Assembly: GCA_004535795.1 (NCBI GenBank)
Contig: SPIA01000001.1
Coordinates: 186,001-250,000, forward strand
DNA length: 64,000 nt
Origin: Gammaproteobacteria bacterium LSUCC0057
Lineage (GTDB): Bacteria; Pseudomonadota; Gammaproteobacteria; Pseudomonadales; Porticoccaceae
Reading direction: 5' to 3'
Shown here: positions 1 through 9,214 of the stretch, one piece after another
Numbering within the stretch: position 1 is the stretch's first letter
Layout: each line of letters begins with the position of its first letter
Program-made: the position numbers and the translations under genes
The notes under the pieces: generated by a model
Seen by the model: the letters and a program-made list of their open reading frames with translations, nothing else
Told to the model about the DNA's origin: nothing
Database searches by the model: none

Positions 1-1096
1 CCGTGCCGCGCTCATTGACGTAGTTGAAGGTGATCTCTTGCTGCTCACTGCCAAACAGTATCAGCTGCTGGTGGGCAGCGCTCAGCTCGCACCACGGCGT
101 GTCGATATTAAAACCGTAGTGGTCGGCGAGCGAGCTGACCATATTAAAGTAGAACAGTGAGCGGCGGTCCCAGCCGCGGATCGCCCCTTCAGAGATTGAC
201 GACTCCGGGTGTTGAATCACCCGGTCGACATCAAAGTACTGGTGCTGGCCGAGGCCGTCGCAGGTCGGGCAGGCGCCGGCTGGATTGTTGAACGAGAACA
301 GGCGCGGCTCGAGTTCGGTGAGGCTGTAGTTGCACAGCGGGCAGGCAAATTTAGCCGAGAAGATCTGGTCCGGCTGGTCGCCCTCCATAAAACTGATCAG
401 AGCGATGCCCTCGGCCAGGTTGAGCGCTGTCTCAAACGATTCGGCGAGACGCAGTTTCAGATCCTCTTTGACCTTAAAGCGGTCAACCACGACTTCGATG
501 GTGTGTTTAGTTTTTTTGTTGAGCGCCGGCGCCTCGTCGAGATCGCAGACCACGCCGTCGATGCGAGCGCGGATAAAACCCTGGCGGCGCAAGTTGTCGA
601 ACAGATGTAGGTGTTCACCCTTGCGGTCTTTGATAACCGGCGCCAACAACATCACTTTGCTGCCCTCGGGCAGCGCCAGTACCTGGTCGACCATCTGGCT
701 GACGGTCTGGGCGTTGAGTGGCTGGCCGTGTTCTGGGCAGCGCGGTTCGCCGGCGCGGGCAAATAGCAGCCGCAAGTAGTCGTAAATTTCGGTGATGGTG
801 CCGACCGTCGAGCGCGGGTTGTGCGAAGTCGACTTCTGCTCAATGGAGATCGCCGGCGATAGCCCCTCTATATGATCGACGTCGGGTTTTTCCATCATCG
901 ACAAAAATTGCCGTGCGTAGGTCGAGAGCGACTCTACATAGCGGCGTTGGCCCTCGGCGTAGAGGGTGTCAAAGGCCAGCGACGACTTGCCTGACCCAGA
1001 CAAGCCGGTGATGACAATGAGTTTGTCGCGGGGCAGATCAAGGTCGATATCTTTTAAATTGTGCGTGCGCGCACCGCGTACCTGAATGGTATCCAT
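1..1096 (-). CDS. uvrA: UvrA, excinuclease ABC subunit A (5' part; 3' end lies beyond the window)
   Basis: ATPase that with UvrB recognises bulky DNA lesions in nucleotide excision repair. Reading the minus strand from the ATG at 1096 gives [20 protein letters not shown], then a Walker A loop (GLSGSGKSS) at about residues 31-39 and the family signature [19 protein letters not shown]. The frame stays open to base 1, so about 365 residues of the usual roughly 940 are present. It is divergent from the MFS gene. No clear LexA box (CTG-N10-CAG) is seen in the 259 bases before the next gene, although uvrA is SOS-controlled in many gammaproteobacteria. The identification is secure; the truncation is only the window edge. 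Confidence 0.97.
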   Translation of the reverse strand, partial: MDTIQVRGARTHNLKDIDLDLPRDKLIVITGLSGSGKSSLAFDTLYAEGQRRYVESLSTYARQFLSMMEKPDVDHIEGLSPAISIEQKSTSHNPRSTVGTITEIYDYLRLLFARAGEPRCPEHGQPLNAQTVSQMVDQVLALPEGSKVMLLAPVIKDRKGEHLHLFDNLRRQGFIRARIDGVVCDLDEAPALNKKTKHTIEVVVDRFKVKEDLKLRLAESFETALNLAEGIALISFMEGDQPDQIFSAKFACPLCNYSLTELEPRLFSFNNPAGACPTCDGLGQHQYFDVDRVIQHPESSISEGAIRGWDRRSLFYFNMVSSLADHYGFNIDTPWCELSAAHQQLILFGSEQQEITFNYVNERGT

Positions 1097-1355
1097 AAGT
1101 CGCTCGTTGTCGGGTAATGGGTGGCTGTTGCGGCTGGCCAAAACTACGCCACTGCGCGCCGGTTTGGCCAAAAAATTAGCGCTCCATTATAGGGGTAGCG
1201 TCGCGCAATTCGCAAAGATAACTGCCGCCCACCAGAGCGCTTGTCAGCGACAGCGGCGCTGGTAAACTAAGCGCCTTAACGAGCGGCTGGTGCAGCGCTC
1301 GCCGTCAATGCTCGCGGCGCCACCGGCGCGCCAGCTACCACCGAGATGTCGCTCA

Positions 1356-2708
1356 ATGAGCCAAATCAACGTCGCCAAATTAGATACCCGCGTGGTTGCC
1401 TCGCTGGCCGGGTTATACGCCTCGCGTATGCTCGGGCTGTTTATGGTGTTGCCGGTGTTGGCGCTCTATATAGATGACTACCGGGGTGCTTCACCGCTCT
1501 GGCTGGGCCTAATTATTGGCGCTTACGGCCTCACTCAAGCCGCCCTGCAGATACCGCTCGGGCTGCTCTCCGACCGCATCGGTCGCCGCCCGGTGATTGT
1601 TGGCGGCCTGTTGCTGTTTCTGCTGGGCAGCGTGGTCGCGGCGTTGGCCGACTCAGTCTGGGGGCTGTTGTGCGGCCGCCTTTTGCAGGGCAGCGGCGCT
1701 ATTGCCAGTACCACCATGGCGCTGGTCAGTGACCTGACCAGCGACGAAAATCGCGCCAAGGCGATGGCCGCCATCGGCGGCAGTATTGGCTTGTCGTTTA
1801 TGTTGGCGATGGTAGTCGGCCCGCTGCTGGCCGCCAACGGCGGTATGGCATTGATATTTTGGGTCACCGCGCTGCTCGCCGCGCTCGGCCTGGTGCTGTT
1901 TTTAACGGCGGTGCCGGTGCCGCTGCGCAGCACTGCCAACCGCGAAGTGCGGCCCGATCTCAGTCAGCTTAAAAGTGTGCTGGTCGATGCCAATCTGGCG
2001 CGGCTCAATGTTGGCATCTTTACCCTGCACCTGCTGTTGATGGCGGCTTTTGTGGTGATCCCGGCGCTGCTGGTCGAGCAGCTCGGCATTGCCGCCAACC
2101 ATCTCTGGTGGGTCTACATCGCGCTGCTCGGTGGCGGCTTTGTAGTGATGGTGCCGCTGCTGATAATTGGCGAGAAATTGGCCAAACACCGCACCGTGAT
2201 GTTGCTGGCCATTGCAGCGCTGGGGCTGGCGCTGCTGGGGCTTAACCAAACCGCACTGCTATGGCCGGTGCTGCTGCTGTTGCTGCTATTTTTTGCCGGC
2301 TTTAACCTGCTCGAGGCTATGTTGCCGTCGTGGCTGAGTAAAGCCTGCCCGGCCGGTTACCGCGGCACCGCAATGGGGGTCTACTCCAGCTGCCAGTTTT
2401 TGGGCGCTTTCTGCGGTGGTCTGCTCGGCGGTTGGTCGCTGCAGCATTACGGTAGCCAAACGCTGTTCATGTTGCTCGCCGGCCTAGCGCTGCTGTGGTG
2501 GTTGCTGGCGCTCGGCTTGGCCCAGCCGAAGTTGCGCAAGACGCTGGTGCTGCAACGCGATGACCGCTCGCCACAGCAGTTCGCCAGTTGGCTGAGCGGG
2601 CTGGCCGGTGTCGATGAGGTGTTACAGTTGGAGGGCGATCGGCTGGTCTATATCAAAGTCGACCAGAGCCAGCTCGACCGGTCAAAAATAGAGCACCTGC
2701 TCGGCTAA
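1356..2708 (+). CDS. MFS efflux transporter with C-terminal ferredoxin-like domain (YajR type)
   Basis: Inner-membrane transporter of about 450 residues with twelve hydrophobic segments. The MFS motif A (SDRIGRRP) lies in the loop after the second segment. After the last segment a hydrophilic tail of about 60 residues, ending in ALQRDDRSP-type and VYIKVDQSQLDRS sequence, resembles the YAM domain of YajR. The frame stays open upstream to 1290, but the ATG at 1356 (MSQINVAKLD) begins just before the first membrane helix and is preferred. It lies between uvrA and ssb, an arrangement seen in pseudomonads. The substrate cannot be told from the sequence. Confidence 0.88.
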   Translation: MSQINVAKLDTRVVASLAGLYASRMLGLFMVLPVLALYIDDYRGASPLWLGLIIGAYGLTQAALQIPLGLLSDRIGRRPVIVGGLLLFLLGSVVAALADSVWGLLCGRLLQGSGAIASTTMALVSDLTSDENRAKAMAAIGGSIGLSFMLAMVVGPLLAANGGMALIFWVTALLAALGLVLFLTAVPVPLRSTANREVRPDLSQLKSVLVDANLARLNVGIFTLHLLLMAAFVVIPALLVEQLGIAANHLWWVYIALLGGGFVVMVPLLIIGEKLAKHRTVMLLAIAALGLALLGLNQTALLWPVLLLLLLFFAGFNLLEAMLPSWLSKACPAGYRGTAMGVYSSCQFLGAFCGGLLGGWSLQHYGSQTLFMLLAGLALLWWLLALGLAQPKLRKTLVLQRDDRSPQQFASWLSGLAGVDEVLQLEGDRLVYIKVDQSQLDRSKIEHLLG

Positions 2709-2723
2709 ATTAACAACTTAATA

Positions 2724-2752
2724 TCGCCAATATTACTGCGCCGGCGTATACT
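2724..2752 (+). promoter_or_regulatory. Candidate sigma-70 promoter of ssb
   Basis: A strong -10 hexamer TATACT (2747-2752) sits 17 bases after a weak -35 (TCGCCA, 2724-2729). It lies 62 bases upstream of the ssb start in the only spacer between the MFS gene and ssb. The -35 match is poor, so this rests mainly on the -10 box and position. Confidence 0.4.
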
Positions 2753-2814
2753 GAATAACTAATGGTAGCCACGCTAGAGAGGGCTACTTAACGCAACAGT
2801 CAAGGAGCAAAAAA

Positions 2815-3324
2815 ATGTCCAGAGGTATCAATAAAGTCATTCTCGTCGGCAACCTCGGGCAAGACCCAGAGACCCGCTACATGCCATCCGGCAATGCCGT
2901 CACTAATATCAGCATCGCCACCTCAGAGAGCTGGAAAGACAAGCAGACCGGTGAGCAGCAAGAGCGCACCGAGTGGCACCGAGTGGCATTTTTTAACCGC
3001 TTGGCCGAGATCGCCGGTGAGTATCTAAAAAAAGGCAGCAAAGTCTACGTCGAGGGCTCACTGCGCACCCGCAAGTGGCAGGGCCAAGATGGCCAAGACC
3101 GCTACACCACTGAAATTATCGCCACCGAGATGCAGATGCTCGACAGCCGCGGCGACATGGGCGGCGGCGGTTACAACCAGCAGCAGGGCGGGGGCTATTC
3201 TCAGCAGAATCAACGCCCCAGCCAGCCAGCGCAGGGCGGCAACTACAATCAGCAGGGCGGTCAACAGCCGCAGTCGCCGCCGCCGATGGATAACGCCATG
3301 CTCGACGACGACATCCCGTTCTAG
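2815..3324 (+). CDS. ssb: Single-stranded DNA-binding protein SSB
   Basis: Coats single-stranded DNA during replication, repair and recombination. The 169-residue product has the N-terminal OB-fold ([20 protein letters not shown], later [15 protein letters not shown] and [16 protein letters not shown]) over roughly residues 1-110. A Gly/Gln/Pro-rich linker follows, and the protein ends in the acidic DDDIPF tip that recruits partner proteins. The length is normal for the family. A purine-rich AAGGAG stretch lies just before the ATG. It is followed directly by a strong terminator. Confidence 0.98.
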   Translation: MSRGINKVILVGNLGQDPETRYMPSGNAVTNISIATSESWKDKQTGEQQERTEWHRVAFFNRLAEIAGEYLKKGSKVYVEGSLRTRKWQGQDGQDRYTTEIIATEMQMLDSRGDMGGGGYNQQQGGGYSQQNQRPSQPAQGGNYNQQGGQQPQSPPPMDNAMLDDDIPF

Positions 3325-3360
3325 AGAGTTCTAGACAGTGTGATGTCAAGGATGCTCTTG

Positions 3361-3392
3361 AAAACCCCACTAGCTGGGGTTTTCTTGTTTTT
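3361..3392 (+). terminator. Rho-independent terminator after ssb
   Basis: The 8-bp stem AAAACCCC (3361-3368) pairs with GGGGTTTT (3376-3383) around a 7-base loop, followed by a T-rich tract to 3392. It starts about 36 bases after the ssb stop. Read on the other strand the T run is short, so it may only weakly stop the convergent sulfur operon. Confidence 0.85.
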
Positions 3393-3499
3393 AGAGCTTT
3401 AACAACAGAGCTGAGCCGGCAAAAGTCCCAATACACAAAGGACCACAATGAGCTATTCGCACTCTGTCTGGTCAAATTACCGTTGAACAGACGACGCGG

Positions 3500-3910
3500 C
3501 TATTTTGAAAACAGGTTGCCTAATTTCATGCCAATCACCATAAAAATAACAAAGCCAATGGTTACTGGTGACAGGTAGATAATGGCAGCCAGTGCCGGGC
3601 CTGGGCAGTAACCATAGAGGCCCCAGCCGATACCAAATAATGCAGCACCGATGACCAGTCTAGGGTCTATCTCTGATCGGGTCGGAATTGAGAACATTGA
3701 TGCAAATAACGGCTGTGCTCTATTACCCAACACCAGCTTGAAACCAATGAAGGTGGTAATCACCGCAGAGCCCATCACAAAAATCAAATCTGGGTCCCAG
3801 TTTCCGAATATATCCAGAAAACCGATCACTTTTCGAGTGTCGGTCATGCCAGAGGCGGCGAGCCCAAGTCCGAACAAAAGTCCTGAGATTAAAGCGCTAA
3901 GACGTTTCAT
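3500..3910 (-). CDS. YeeE/YedE-family half transporter, second subunit (PmpB-like)
   Basis: Membrane protein of 136 residues with four to five hydrophobic segments, of the sulfur-transport (YeeE/YedE) family. It has the conserved GLYGYCPGPALAA motif with Cys102, equivalent to the cysteine that handles thiosulfate-type sulfur in YeeE. The ATG at 3910 overlaps the TGA of the upstream half gene (ATGA), so the two are probably co-translated and form one transporter. A longer open frame to 4174 is only overlap with the neighbour and is not used. It is the last gene of the eight-gene sulfur operon. Transport of a sulfur species is family knowledge plus context; the substrate is not known. Confidence 0.88.
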   Translation of the reverse strand: MKRLSALISGLLFGLGLAASGMTDTRKVIGFLDIFGNWDPDLIFVMGSAVITTFIGFKLVLGNRAQPLFASMFSIPTRSEIDPRLVIGAALFGIGWGLYGYCPGPALAAIIYLSPVTIGFVIFMVIGMKLGNLFSK

Positions 3911-4320
3911 AGGTTCTGACTCACCGCAACAGTGACAATGGCTGTTGCCATAAAAATGACGGTCGCAACAATTGAACGCGCTGAAAGTCGACTGATGCCA
4001 CAAACGCCGTGACCACTGGTGCAGCCATTGCCAAGCTTGACACCGATGCCCACTATCAACCCCGCGATAACTGCCTTGACGGGGGTGTTGGCCACTTCCG
4101 GTATCGGCTTGCCGGTGATGAGGTGAAGTAAAAATGCACCAGCCACAATGCCTAGCAAAAATAGCCAACGCCAAGAGCGGTCATCTCGATCCGTTTCGCG
4201 CGTAAAGGCTCCCCAAGCGATACCACTGACACCAGCAATCTTGCCAATAGAGAGCATTAATAAAATCGCCGATAACCCAATGAAGACGCCGCCAATCAGT
4301 GGCCACAAGGTGTTTTCCAT
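3907..4320 (-). CDS. YeeE/YedE-family half transporter, first subunit (PmpA-like)
   Basis: Membrane protein of 137 residues that pairs with the next gene. The family signature GNGCTSGHGVCGISRLS carries Cys100 and Cys107. Paired short YeeE genes next to persulfide dioxygenase genes are known from BigR-type sulfide detoxification loci, where they are thought to move sulfite, thiosulfate or a similar species. A CGGAG ribosome-binding site precedes the ATG at 4320. About 119 bases separate it from the peroxiredoxin gene, with no terminator visible, so read-through is likely. Confidence 0.88.
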   Translation of the reverse strand: MENTLWPLIGGVFIGLSAILLMLSIGKIAGVSGIAWGAFTRETDRDDRSWRWLFLLGIVAGAFLLHLITGKPIPEVANTPVKAVIAGLIVGIGVKLGNGCTSGHGVCGISRLSARSIVATVIFMATAIVTVAVSQNL

Positions 4321-4439
4321 TTTAGCTCCGCAGAGTGAACTCGCACGTGGGTGATTTTAAGTATCTAAAAAAGCAGAGAATCCGTCTGGCAGTTGCGTAG
4401 CCGACAGTGTTCATCAAAGCGATGCTGCTTCGTAAATTT

Positions 4440-5096
4440 TTATGACGGTTGTTTTGTGGTCCGCAAGTATGGAAGCTTTACATCGATTTCACCGAATTTC
4501 TCTTTGGCTTCGTCATCGTTCAAGGACATTGCGACAATTACGTCTTGTCCATGTTGCCAGTTTGCTGGAGTAGCAATTGGCGTTTGATAGGTCGCTTGTA
4601 GGGCATCTAGAGCACGAAGAACTTCTGCAAAATTACGACCTACTGACATAGGGTAGGTCATTGCTAGCTGCAACTTTTTGTCTGGACTAATAATAAAAAC
4701 GACTCTAACACTGGCTGAGTCTGCTGCAGTGCGACCATCGGGTAGATATGCTTCTGCTGGTAGCATGTCGAGTGCTTTAGAGACGGCTAAATTCTCATCA
4801 GCAATGATGGGAAAAGTTGCTGTGGCGCCTGAGAACGCCTCAATATCTGATTTCCACTCTTTGTGTTCTTCGACACCGTCAACCGACAATCCAATCACCT
4901 TGGTGCCACGCTTCTCCCACTCAGCCGCTAACTGAGCTACTGCGCCGAATTCTGTGGTGCAAACGGGCGTGAAGTCTTTGGGGTGGCTGAAAAGGATAGC
5001 CCAGTTGTCACCGATAAAATCATGAAATTTGAAATTGCCTTTGTCAGTGACAAGGTCTAGATTTGGCATAACATCATTGATACGTAAACTAGTCAT
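4440..5096 (-). CDS. 1-Cys peroxiredoxin (Prx6 type)
   Basis: Thiol peroxidase of 218 residues. The peroxidatic motif PKDFTPVCTTEF places the catalytic Cys at residue 46, and the C-terminal half has the Prx6-type extension (about residues 150-218) containing PMSVGRNFAEVLRALDALQ. No second resolving Cys motif is evident, which agrees with the 1-Cys class. A GAGGGA ribosome-binding site precedes the ATG. It follows cioB after 25 bases, so it belongs to the sulfur operon. There it may remove peroxides formed when sulfide autoxidises, or reduce persulfides; that role is inferred from context. Confidence 0.92.
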   Translation of the reverse strand: MTSLRINDVMPNLDLVTDKGNFKFHDFIGDNWAILFSHPKDFTPVCTTEFGAVAQLAAEWEKRGTKVIGLSVDGVEEHKEWKSDIEAFSGATATFPIIADENLAVSKALDMLPAEAYLPDGRTAADSASVRVVFIISPDKKLQLAMTYPMSVGRNFAEVLRALDALQATYQTPIATPANWQHGQDVIVAMSLNDDEAKEKFGEIDVKLPYLRTTKQPS

Positions 5097-5121
5097 TTTA
5101 ATCCCTCAGGCTTGGAGTGTT

Positions 5122-6114
5122 TTACGATTCGTAGGAGAGCATTTTGATCTTTCCAGCGAATACGCGGTAGATAAATACGGTATAAATAAAGATGCACGGT
5201 ACGGCGATAACAGTCCCTACAAAAGCAAACTTTAGCGAGTCCCTGGAAGCTGCGGCTTCCCAAATCGTGAGCTTTCCGATCACGACATCTGGAAAAATAC
5301 TGTAGCCTAAACCAAGTGTGGACATGACACAAATTACAATTAGCGCTATGAAAACAATCCACCCATAGTCTGCAGCCAGAATCTTGGGACTGCGCAGGAC
5401 CCACAGGGCAACTAAATACGCCATGGCCACTGTTATGGGTATGGGGAGCAACCCGATTGCTTCAGGCAGGCTAAACCATTTCTCAGCAATCTCTGCACTT
5501 GCGATGGGCGTGGCAATTGAAATTAAAAAGAGCCCTAAGCCAAGAGGCGCGATGAATAGCCTGCCCCACCTGGCTGCTTTATAGTAAAGATCACCATCAG
5601 TTTTGACCAATAGCCATGCAACTCCATGCATGATGTATAGGCAGGGAAGCATTAGGGAAATCGCGATTGAAAATGCCAGACTCAAGGGTGTATCTCTAAG
5701 TCCCATAACATAGCTGCCCAACATCCAGCCTTGCGCCATTGACGCAGCAATAGAGCCTATGAAAAACAACCAAGTCCACGTCGATTTAAACTCTGTTTTT
5801 GCTTTTACTCGGAAGTCAAAAGCAACGCCTCTGAGAGTTAAAGCGATCAGCATGACAGCGACCGGCATATATAAAGAGGTAAGTACCAAGCCGTGAGCCA
5901 TTGGAAAGGCCATTAGCAGAACTCCAATACCAAGAACTATCCATGTCTCATTTGCATCCCAAAAAGGGCCAATAGTGGCAATCATTTCGTCTCTTTCGCT
6001 GTCACTAGCTAGAGGTAGGAGTATTCCAATACCGAGATCGTACCCATCCAAAATCGTATACATCAATAATGCAAAGCCCATCACTGAGACAAAAAATATA
6101 GGTAGCCAATCCAT
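5122..6114 (-). CDS. cioB: Cytochrome bd-type quinol oxidase subunit II, cyanide-insensitive (CioB) type
   Basis: Membrane subunit of 330 residues with about eight to nine helices. It has the subunit II signatures TILDGYDLGIG near the N-terminus and GPFWDANETWIVLGIG at about residues 50-65. The length is typical of CioB. The ATG at 6114 shares its first base with the cioA stop codon (TAATG), so translation is coupled. No small CydX-like open frame is seen in the 25 bases before the peroxiredoxin. It should form, with CioA, a terminal oxidase taking electrons from quinol to oxygen. Confidence 0.94.
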   Translation of the reverse strand: MDWLPIFFVSVMGFALLMYTILDGYDLGIGILLPLASDSERDEMIATIGPFWDANETWIVLGIGVLLMAFPMAHGLVLTSLYMPVAVMLIALTLRGVAFDFRVKAKTEFKSTWTWLFFIGSIAASMAQGWMLGSYVMGLRDTPLSLAFSIAISLMLPCLYIMHGVAWLLVKTDGDLYYKAARWGRLFIAPLGLGLFLISIATPIASAEIAEKWFSLPEAIGLLPIPITVAMAYLVALWVLRSPKILAADYGWIVFIALIVICVMSTLGLGYSIFPDVVIGKLTIWEAAASRDSLKFAFVGTVIAVPCIFIYTVFIYRVFAGKIKMLSYES

Positions 6115-7469
6115 TATCTAGCTCCATCCAACTGGTCAATTTTTTGTCTTTCTTGCATTGCCATTAGTGATCGAGCTTTTTTAGTGGACATATATCTGAG
6201 CGTTAAGACATACGAAACAAGCAAACCTGCATACAGAATACTGTAGGCCACCAATGTCGTTAGTACCGTCCCGCCAGAATGATCGGCAACAACGTCAGAT
6301 GTCCTCAAAATACCTGTGACTATCCAGGGCTGTCGACCGATCTCAGTCACATACCAACCCGCCAAAACTGCCACCCAGCCTGAGAAGGTCATCCACGAAA
6401 GTATACGGAGCGAAAAATCCTTCAATGTTTTTTGTCTAAAAATCATGTAGGAGCAGAACCACGCAACTAGCATCATGAGGAGGCCAACCACGACCATAAT
6501 CCTGAACGCCCAGAAGACCGGGGTAACTGGCGGATGCTCTCCTACAAAATCGCTTAGCCCCTTAATCTCACCTTCCAGCTCGTGAGTAAGAATCAAACTG
6601 GCCAACTTAGGAATCTTTACCGCGTAGTGTGTGGTTTGCTTTTCCTCATCAGGAATACCAAAAAGAGTTAATGGTGCACCTTGCTGCGTGTGCCACACTC
6701 CCTCTATTGCAGCAACTTTAGCTGGCTGGTGTTCTAGCGAGTTTAAGCCATGTAAGTCACCAATGAGTATTTGTACTGGGGCAAGAATTGCAGCTAAAAA
6801 GACGCCCGTTCGTATAACTTTCCAAGTGGCTGGTCCATCGACTTTTTTCCTTGCTCGCCATGCGCTAATCCCTGCGATCAGAAAAGACGCAGTAAGCAAG
6901 CTAGCCGTTAACATATGTGCGAATCGGTATGGGAACGATGGGTTAAAGATAATTTCCATCCAATTCTCGATATGGATCACCCCATCAATCACCGTATAAC
7001 CATCAGGCGTCTGCATCCAAGAATTTAGGCTCAATATCCAGAATGCAGACATACTGGTACCAACGGCAACAACCGAAGTAGCAAGCAGGTGTACTTTATT
7101 GGACACCCTATTTTTACCGAATAACATGATGGAGAGAAACGATGCTTCGAGGAAAAATGCAGTGAGCACCTCATAACCGAGCATAGGGCCGGCTATGTTT
7201 CCAGCTTTCTCCATAAATCCTGGCCAGTTGGTGCCAAATTGAAAGCTCATAGTGATCCCAGAGACTACGCCTAGGGCAAAAGTCAGCGCAAATATTTTTA
7301 CCCAGAAGTAATAGGCGTACTCCCACTCTATATCGCGTGTCTGGGTAAACCTGATTCTGAAGAAAAGAAGAAGCCAGCAGAGTCCGATCGTGATCGTTGG
7401 AAATAAAATATGAAAACTAATATTGAGTGCGAATTGAATTCTCGAAAGTAACAAGGGGTCAAAGTCCAT
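6114..7469 (-). CDS. cioA: Cytochrome bd-type quinol oxidase subunit I, cyanide-insensitive (CioA) type
   Basis: Heme-bearing subunit of 451 residues. The heme-ligand histidine lies in NISFHILFPT (His21), another in FAHMLTAS, and the GRQPW signature occurs near residue 377. The quinol loop (residues about 245-320) is short, which marks the CIO rather than the long-Q-loop E. coli type. These oxidases are known to tolerate cyanide, and bd oxidases tolerate sulfide. Its place between SulP and cioB in a sulfide-oxidation operon suggests it is the partner oxidase for SQR, taking electrons via quinol while heme-copper oxidases are inhibited. Confidence 0.94.
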   Translation of the reverse strand: MDFDPLLLSRIQFALNISFHILFPTITIGLCWLLLFFRIRFTQTRDIEWEYAYYFWVKIFALTFALGVVSGITMSFQFGTNWPGFMEKAGNIAGPMLGYEVLTAFFLEASFLSIMLFGKNRVSNKVHLLATSVVAVGTSMSAFWILSLNSWMQTPDGYTVIDGVIHIENWMEIIFNPSFPYRFAHMLTASLLTASFLIAGISAWRARKKVDGPATWKVIRTGVFLAAILAPVQILIGDLHGLNSLEHQPAKVAAIEGVWHTQQGAPLTLFGIPDEEKQTTHYAVKIPKLASLILTHELEGEIKGLSDFVGEHPPVTPVFWAFRIMVVVGLLMMLVAWFCSYMIFRQKTLKDFSLRILSWMTFSGWVAVLAGWYVTEIGRQPWIVTGILRTSDVVADHSGGTVLTTLVAYSILYAGLLVSYVLTLRYMSTKKARSLMAMQERQKIDQLDGAR

Positions 7470-7494
7470 GGAGATTACTCACTGGGTTGCCTTA

Positions 7495-9201
7495 TTAACA
7501 GTTGTCTTCAAAAGCTTGAAGATGACTCATATAGAGTTGCCCACTAAGATGAGGTAAAAAAGAGGCTTTCTCTAGTAGCGATTTGACCGGGATTTTCACT
7601 TCGCTTAAGTGAAGCTTGATTCCTTGATGAAGCAAATCAGCATTGAGCTTCTCAAGCATTTCCATAGCCGTTAAATCAATCGTATTAACCGCCCCGCAAT
7701 GGAGTATCACGTTCTTCAAATCAGACCGTTCTCTCACCACCTCACCTATGAACTCTTCAAGATAATTAGCGTTGGAAAAAAGTAGGCTCTCATCAATCCG
7801 CAGTGAGACGGATTGGGGAGCGACTTCAACGTTGTAATGCTTCACATTGCGAAAGTGTTCGGTTCCAGGAATTAACCCTATCTCTGCAATGTGGGGTCTT
7901 GATGTATGGTAGAGATGCAATAGCACTGAGGCGATGATTCCACTCGCAACCCCAGCTTCAACACCGGCACTGAGCGTGATGGCGATGGTCAAAAAGACCG
8001 CAGTGAAGTCACTTTTAGAAAAGCGCCAAGCATGTTTGAGTATCGACAAGTCGACTAGCGCGAGTACAGCTACAACAATAGTTGCGCCTAACATGGCAAT
8101 CGGCAAGTAGTACAAGTACGGCGTGAGAAATATGGAAGCTGTTGCAATGCCAATGGCAGTATAGATGCCGGCTAGCTGTGTTTTTGCTCCAGCATCAAAA
8201 TTTACCACTGAGCGAGAAAACCCGCCGGTAACGGGGAAAGCTCCCGCCACGGCGGAGGCTAGGTTAGCACCGCCCAAGGCAATCAGTTCTTGATTTGAAT
8301 CGATTTTTTCGCCTTTTTTTGCTCCCAACGTCCGACCCACAGAGATGGATTCTACGTATCCGATAATGGCAATAAAAAACGCGGGCAGCAGCAAGGCCTC
8401 AACGGCTTCACGGGTAATGGAGGGCATCTTCGGATCGGCTATACCGGTTGGAATATCACCAACGATCGCCACTCCCAGTTGATCCAATGACCAAATCGCG
8501 ACAACGGCGGTTGAGACACAGACCGCCAAGATAGGCGACATTCTTGCTAGTGTTGATGCCGTGCTTTTGTTCAAACCGAGCATACCTAAGCCTCTGGCAG
8601 CATATTGACGAGCAAGCACTAAAAACAGTAAGCAAGCAGTGCCAATGGCCATTGTCGTAGGGTTAATGCTCGGAATCGATTGGATTAAATGGGCGGCCAA
8701 CTCGAAAAAAGTGTGGCCGGATACAGACACGCCCATCAGGTGTTTCAGCTGACCAAGAGCAATGATCAGCCCTGAAGCCGTTATAAACCCGGAGATGACA
8801 GAGTGGGATAAAAAATTGGCGACAAAACCAAACCTAAAAACACCTAATAAAAACAACATCGCACCTGAAAGGAAGGCGAGTGTAATCGCCCCATCAACAT
8901 AGGAGGTCAAGCCCGCGCCCACCACAGAGGAAAGTGCTGAGGCTGTCATTATCGACGCTATGGCCACTGGCCCTACAGCCAGTGAGGTACTCGAGCCCAG
9001 CAACGAATAAACCACTATCGGGATGATGCTGGCGTAAAGGCCATAGTGTGGCGGCAACCCAGCTAAAATGGCATAAGCCAATGACTGCGGTATCAACATC
9101 ACCGTGACAACGACAGCCGCGATAACATCGCTAACCCATTTGTCTTTCGAGTAACTCGCGATTTGACCGAGTACCGGAAGCCATGGCGTTATATTTTTCA
9201 T
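7495..9201 (-). CDS. SulP-family anion transporter with C-terminal STAS domain
   Basis: Inner-membrane transporter of about 568 residues. The SulP signature appears as VMLIPQSLAYAILAGLPPHYGLY near the N-terminus, followed by about a dozen hydrophobic segments. A cytoplasmic STAS domain occupies the last 120 residues (VILHCGAVNTIDLTAMEMLE). The ATG at 9201 (MKNITPWLPVLG) fits the usual N-terminus; a GTG at 9243 in the same frame would add 14 residues and overlap the upstream gene. SulP proteins carry sulfate, bicarbonate or other anions. In this operon sulfite or sulfate export, or sulfur anion uptake, is plausible but not shown. Confidence 0.9.
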   Translation of the reverse strand: MKNITPWLPVLGQIASYSKDKWVSDVIAAVVVTVMLIPQSLAYAILAGLPPHYGLYASIIPIVVYSLLGSSTSLAVGPVAIASIMTASALSSVVGAGLTSYVDGAITLAFLSGAMLFLLGVFRFGFVANFLSHSVISGFITASGLIIALGQLKHLMGVSVSGHTFFELAAHLIQSIPSINPTTMAIGTACLLFLVLARQYAARGLGMLGLNKSTASTLARMSPILAVCVSTAVVAIWSLDQLGVAIVGDIPTGIADPKMPSITREAVEALLLPAFFIAIIGYVESISVGRTLGAKKGEKIDSNQELIALGGANLASAVAGAFPVTGGFSRSVVNFDAGAKTQLAGIYTAIGIATASIFLTPYLYYLPIAMLGATIVVAVLALVDLSILKHAWRFSKSDFTAVFLTIAITLSAGVEAGVASGIIASVLLHLYHTSRPHIAEIGLIPGTEHFRNVKHYNVEVAPQSVSLRIDESLLFSNANYLEEFIGEVVRERSDLKNVILHCGAVNTIDLTAMEMLEKLNADLLHQGIKLHLSEVKIPVKSLLEKASFLPHLSGQLYMSHLQAFEDNC

Positions 9202-9214
9202 TTTGGCTGACAAC

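Noticed and set aside
1097-1355. LexA (SOS) box before uvrA
   Set aside because: Several CTG and CAG triplets occur but none with the ten-base spacing and AT-rich centre of a LexA box.
3911-4174. Longer start for the second YeeE half gene (open frame to 4174)
   Set aside because: This part overlaps the first half gene in another frame and codes no membrane-like sequence; the ATG at 3910 in an ATGA overlap is much better.
5093-5404. Small open frame at the end of cioB
   Set aside because: It overlaps cioB on the same strand in another frame, with no homologous features; not a CydX gene.
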